From NCBI RefSeq assembly GCF_000423885.1, contig NZ_AUIV01000013.1:1-64000 (forward strand): DNA of 64,000 bases, in the 5' to 3' direction. Each line of letters begins with the position of its first letter. Positions within the stretch are counted from its first letter, which is position 1. Below, in pieces: positions 62,332 to 64,000 of this stretch. This DNA comes from Thermomonas fusca DSM 15424 (GTDB lineage Bacteria; Pseudomonadota; Gammaproteobacteria; Xanthomonadales; Xanthomonadaceae). The notes below the pieces were generated by a model. The model saw only the letters and a program-made list of their open reading frames with translations, ran no database searches and was not told the origin of the DNA. The translations under genes were made by a program, and so were the position numbers.

Positions 62332-63979
62332 TCACCAGTTCACGCACCGCCGAGGCAACGCGCTTGGAATCGGTGGCCACGGCGTCGCGCGCCACCTGCA
62401 CCTTGGCTTCGAAATCGCGCCGCTTGGCGATGCGCTCCTGGGTCAGCGCCGGCGGCAGCGGCTGGTCGTCGTGGTCGAGCATCTCGGTGATCTCCGCATC
62501 CTGCGCTTCGTGCTTGACCAGCACCTTCGGCGTGGTCAGCGCGCGAAAGGCGGGGCGCAGCACGAACCACACCACCGCCAGCACCGCCAGGCCGCCGAGC
62601 AGGGTGCGCAGCAGGTCGCGGGCCTTCGGATTTTCCCACAGCGGCGCCGGTTCGATGGCCAGTTCCGGCTGGCGCGCGAACGGCGAGTTGACCACGGTCA
62701 CGGCGTCGCCACGCTGGGCGTCGAAACCGATCGCCTGCTGCACCAGCGACTGGATGCGCTGGATTTCCTGCGCGTTGAGTGCGCGTTCTGTGGGCTTGCC
62801 GTTCTTGCCCGGCGCGCCGGCCAGGTTGTCCACCAGCACCGCGGCGGTGACCCGGCTGATCCGGCCCGGCGCCTGCCGGGTGTGGGTCAGGGTGCGGTCG
62901 ATCTCGTAATTGCGCACCGAGCTGCGGGTGCCGTTGCCATTGGCCGCGGTGGTCTGCGCGGCGGTTGCCGGCGCTGCGCCGGCGGCATTGGGGGCGGGGT
63001 TGGCGGCTGCTGCGGCGGCCGGGGTGTTGGTGGCGCTGCCCGGCACGCCCTGCGGAGGGGTGGCGGCGGCCAGGTTGCCGGATTCGGACAGCTGCTCGCT
63101 GCGCACGATGGCCGGGTCCGGGCCGTACTTCTCGCTGGCCTGCTCGGTCTGGCTGAAATCCATGTCCACGCTGACTTCGGCGCGAACCCGGCCGGGGCCG
63201 GTCATCGGCTCCAGCAATTCCTGGATGCGGCGCACGAACACCGCTTCCTGGCGACGCTGGCGTTCGAACTGCTTGGCGCTGATGGCGGCGTCGCTGTCCG
63301 GATCGGGGTTGGATAGCAGGCGGCCGTACTGGTCGACCACGGTGACATTGCTGGCCGGCAGGCCGGGGATGGACGAGGACACCAGATGCACGATGGCATC
63401 CACCTGGCCCTGCTCCAGGCTGGCGCCGCTCTGCAGCTGCAGCACCACCGAGGCGCTGGCCGGGTCCTTGTTGCGGGTGAACGCGGACGGCTTGGGCATG
63501 GCCAAGTGCACCCGCGCCTCGCGCACCGGGCGCAGGTTGGAGATGGTGCGGGCCAGTTCGGTTTCCAGCGCATGCTGGTAGCGCGCGTTTTCCACGAACT
63601 GGCTGGTGCCGAAGCCCTGGTCGCCTTCCATCGCGGCGAACCCGCGATCCTCGCCCGCGCCGATGCCGCCGGCGGCCAGCGCCATCCGCGCTTCGCCGAT
63701 GCGGTCTTCCGGCACCGACAGCGCGCCGGTGGTCGGGTCGATCTTGAACGGCAGCTGCGCATTGCGCAGCACGTCGCGCGCCTCGCCGGCAGTCTTGGCG
63801 TCCAGCCCCGGCAGTGGCGCGTAGGTGGGCTTCTGGGTCCAGAAGAACAGCCACAGCCCCAGCGCGATGGCGGCCGCGGTCACGCCCAGGGTCAGCAGCT
63901 GCCGCACCATCGGGATGTCCTGCAGGCGTCCCAGGTTCTTCAGGCCTTCGGTGTTCTTGGGAAGTGCGATGGCGCTCAT
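62318..63979 (-). CDS. fliF: flagellar MS-ring protein FliF
   Basis: A 553-aa protein with two membrane helices (about residues 28-48 and 445-465), the ring-building motifs LRNAQLPFKIDPTTGALSVP, ARVHLAMPKPSAFTRNKDPA and NVTVVDQYGRLLS, and a C-terminal FliG-binding tail. It is the first flagellar gene in the window; only 21 bases remain to the right edge, so fliE and the promoter are outside. Confidence 0.95.
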   Translation of the reverse strand: MSAIALPKNTEGLKNLGRLQDIPMVRQLLTLGVTAAAIALGLWLFFWTQKPTYAPLPGLDAKTAGEARDVLRNAQLPFKIDPTTGALSVPEDRIGEARMALAAGGIGAGEDRGFAAMEGDQGFGTSQFVENARYQHALETELARTISNLRPVREARVHLAMPKPSAFTRNKDPASASVVLQLQSGASLEQGQVDAIVHLVSSSIPGLPASNVTVVDQYGRLLSNPDPDSDAAISAKQFERQRRQEAVFVRRIQELLEPMTGPGRVRAEVSVDMDFSQTEQASEKYGPDPAIVRSEQLSESGNLAAATPPQGVPGSATNTPAAAAAANPAPNAAGAAPATAAQTTAANGNGTRSSVRNYEIDRTLTHTRQAPGRISRVTAAVLVDNLAGAPGKNGKPTERALNAQEIQRIQSLVQQAIGFDAQRGDAVTVVNSPFARQPELAIEPAPLWENPKARDLLRTLLGGLAVLAVVWFVLRPAFRALTTPKVLVKHEAQDAEITEMLDHDDQPLPPALTQERIAKRRDFEAKVQVARDAVATDSKRVASAVRELVNADE

Positions 63980-64000
63980 GGCTGGCGGGATTCTGGCTGG

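Noticed and set aside
63980..64000. Sigma-54 promoter of fliF at the right edge
   Set aside because: Only 21 bases are available and they contain no GG-N10-GC pattern of the needed form.

Overview
The window looks like chromosome of a GC-rich gammaproteobacterium of the Xanthomonadaceae/Lysobacteraceae (Lysobacter, Luteimonas, Thermomonas or Pseudoxanthomonas type). This is inferred from gene content and order: a MarR-type EPS regulator before a surface-polysaccharide locus, a fused WxcM-like sugar ketoisomerase/acetyltransferase, adjacent acnA and acnB, and a flagellar block fliF-...-flhB-flhA-flhF-flhG-fliA-cheYZA-motCD-parA-cheW. The genus cannot be fixed from the sequence alone.

Layout. 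(1) 1-276: C-terminal remnant of an IS1595-type transposase. (2) 403-21574, plus strand: a Wzx/Wzy-type O-antigen or capsule cluster. It holds the regulator, nucleotide-sugar enzymes (TviB-like UDP-HexNAc dehydrogenase, WxcM/FdtA-like fusion, FdtB-like aminotransferase, RmlB, RmlA, RmlC, LegC-type aminotransferase, UDP-HexNAc 4,6-dehydratase, UDP-glucuronate epimerase), a Wzx flippase, a Wzy candidate, four further glycosyltransferases, an AsnB-like amidotransferase, an initiating sugar-phosphate transferase and a hexapeptide acyltransferase broken by a 16-bp tandem duplication. Several stretches (about 5.74-9.1, 11.64-12.5 and 19.75-20.5 kb) are visibly richer in A+T, which suggests modular exchange. 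A Xre/RES toxin-antitoxin pair sits inside this operon. (3) 21.6-27.1 kb: a toxin-antitoxin island with TumE/TumA, HI1419/HI1420-type HigBA, DUF1778/GNAT (TacAT) and two hipBA pairs facing each other tail to tail, most with a clear palindrome or repeat at the promoter. (4) 27.4-37.6 kb: housekeeping genes (fadD, a lipoprotein, acnA, a degenerate GGDEF protein, acnB, a DUF3817 protein) with a VapBC pair, a terminator-like hairpin in the acnA leader, and two inverted copies of an intergenic repeat behind acnB. (5) 37.66-64.0 kb, minus strand: a long flagellar/chemotaxis block from fliF at the right edge to a second cheA.

How the parts work together. The polysaccharide genes supply activated sugars (probably dTDP-Fuc3NAc, UDP-HexNAcA, UDP-GalA and a 2,4-diamino sugar), build the repeat unit on undecaprenyl phosphate, flip it and polymerise it. 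The flagellar genes encode the MS-ring, switch, export gate, ATPase complex, polar-number regulators FlhF/FlhG, sigma-28, a MotCD stator and two CheA kinases. cheR and cheB are not in the window. The most unusual points are the repeat-mediated frameshift in the acyltransferase, six toxin-antitoxin loci within about 14 kb of 16.9-34.1 kb (one embedded in the polysaccharide operon), the acnA leader hairpin and the inverted intergenic repeats.
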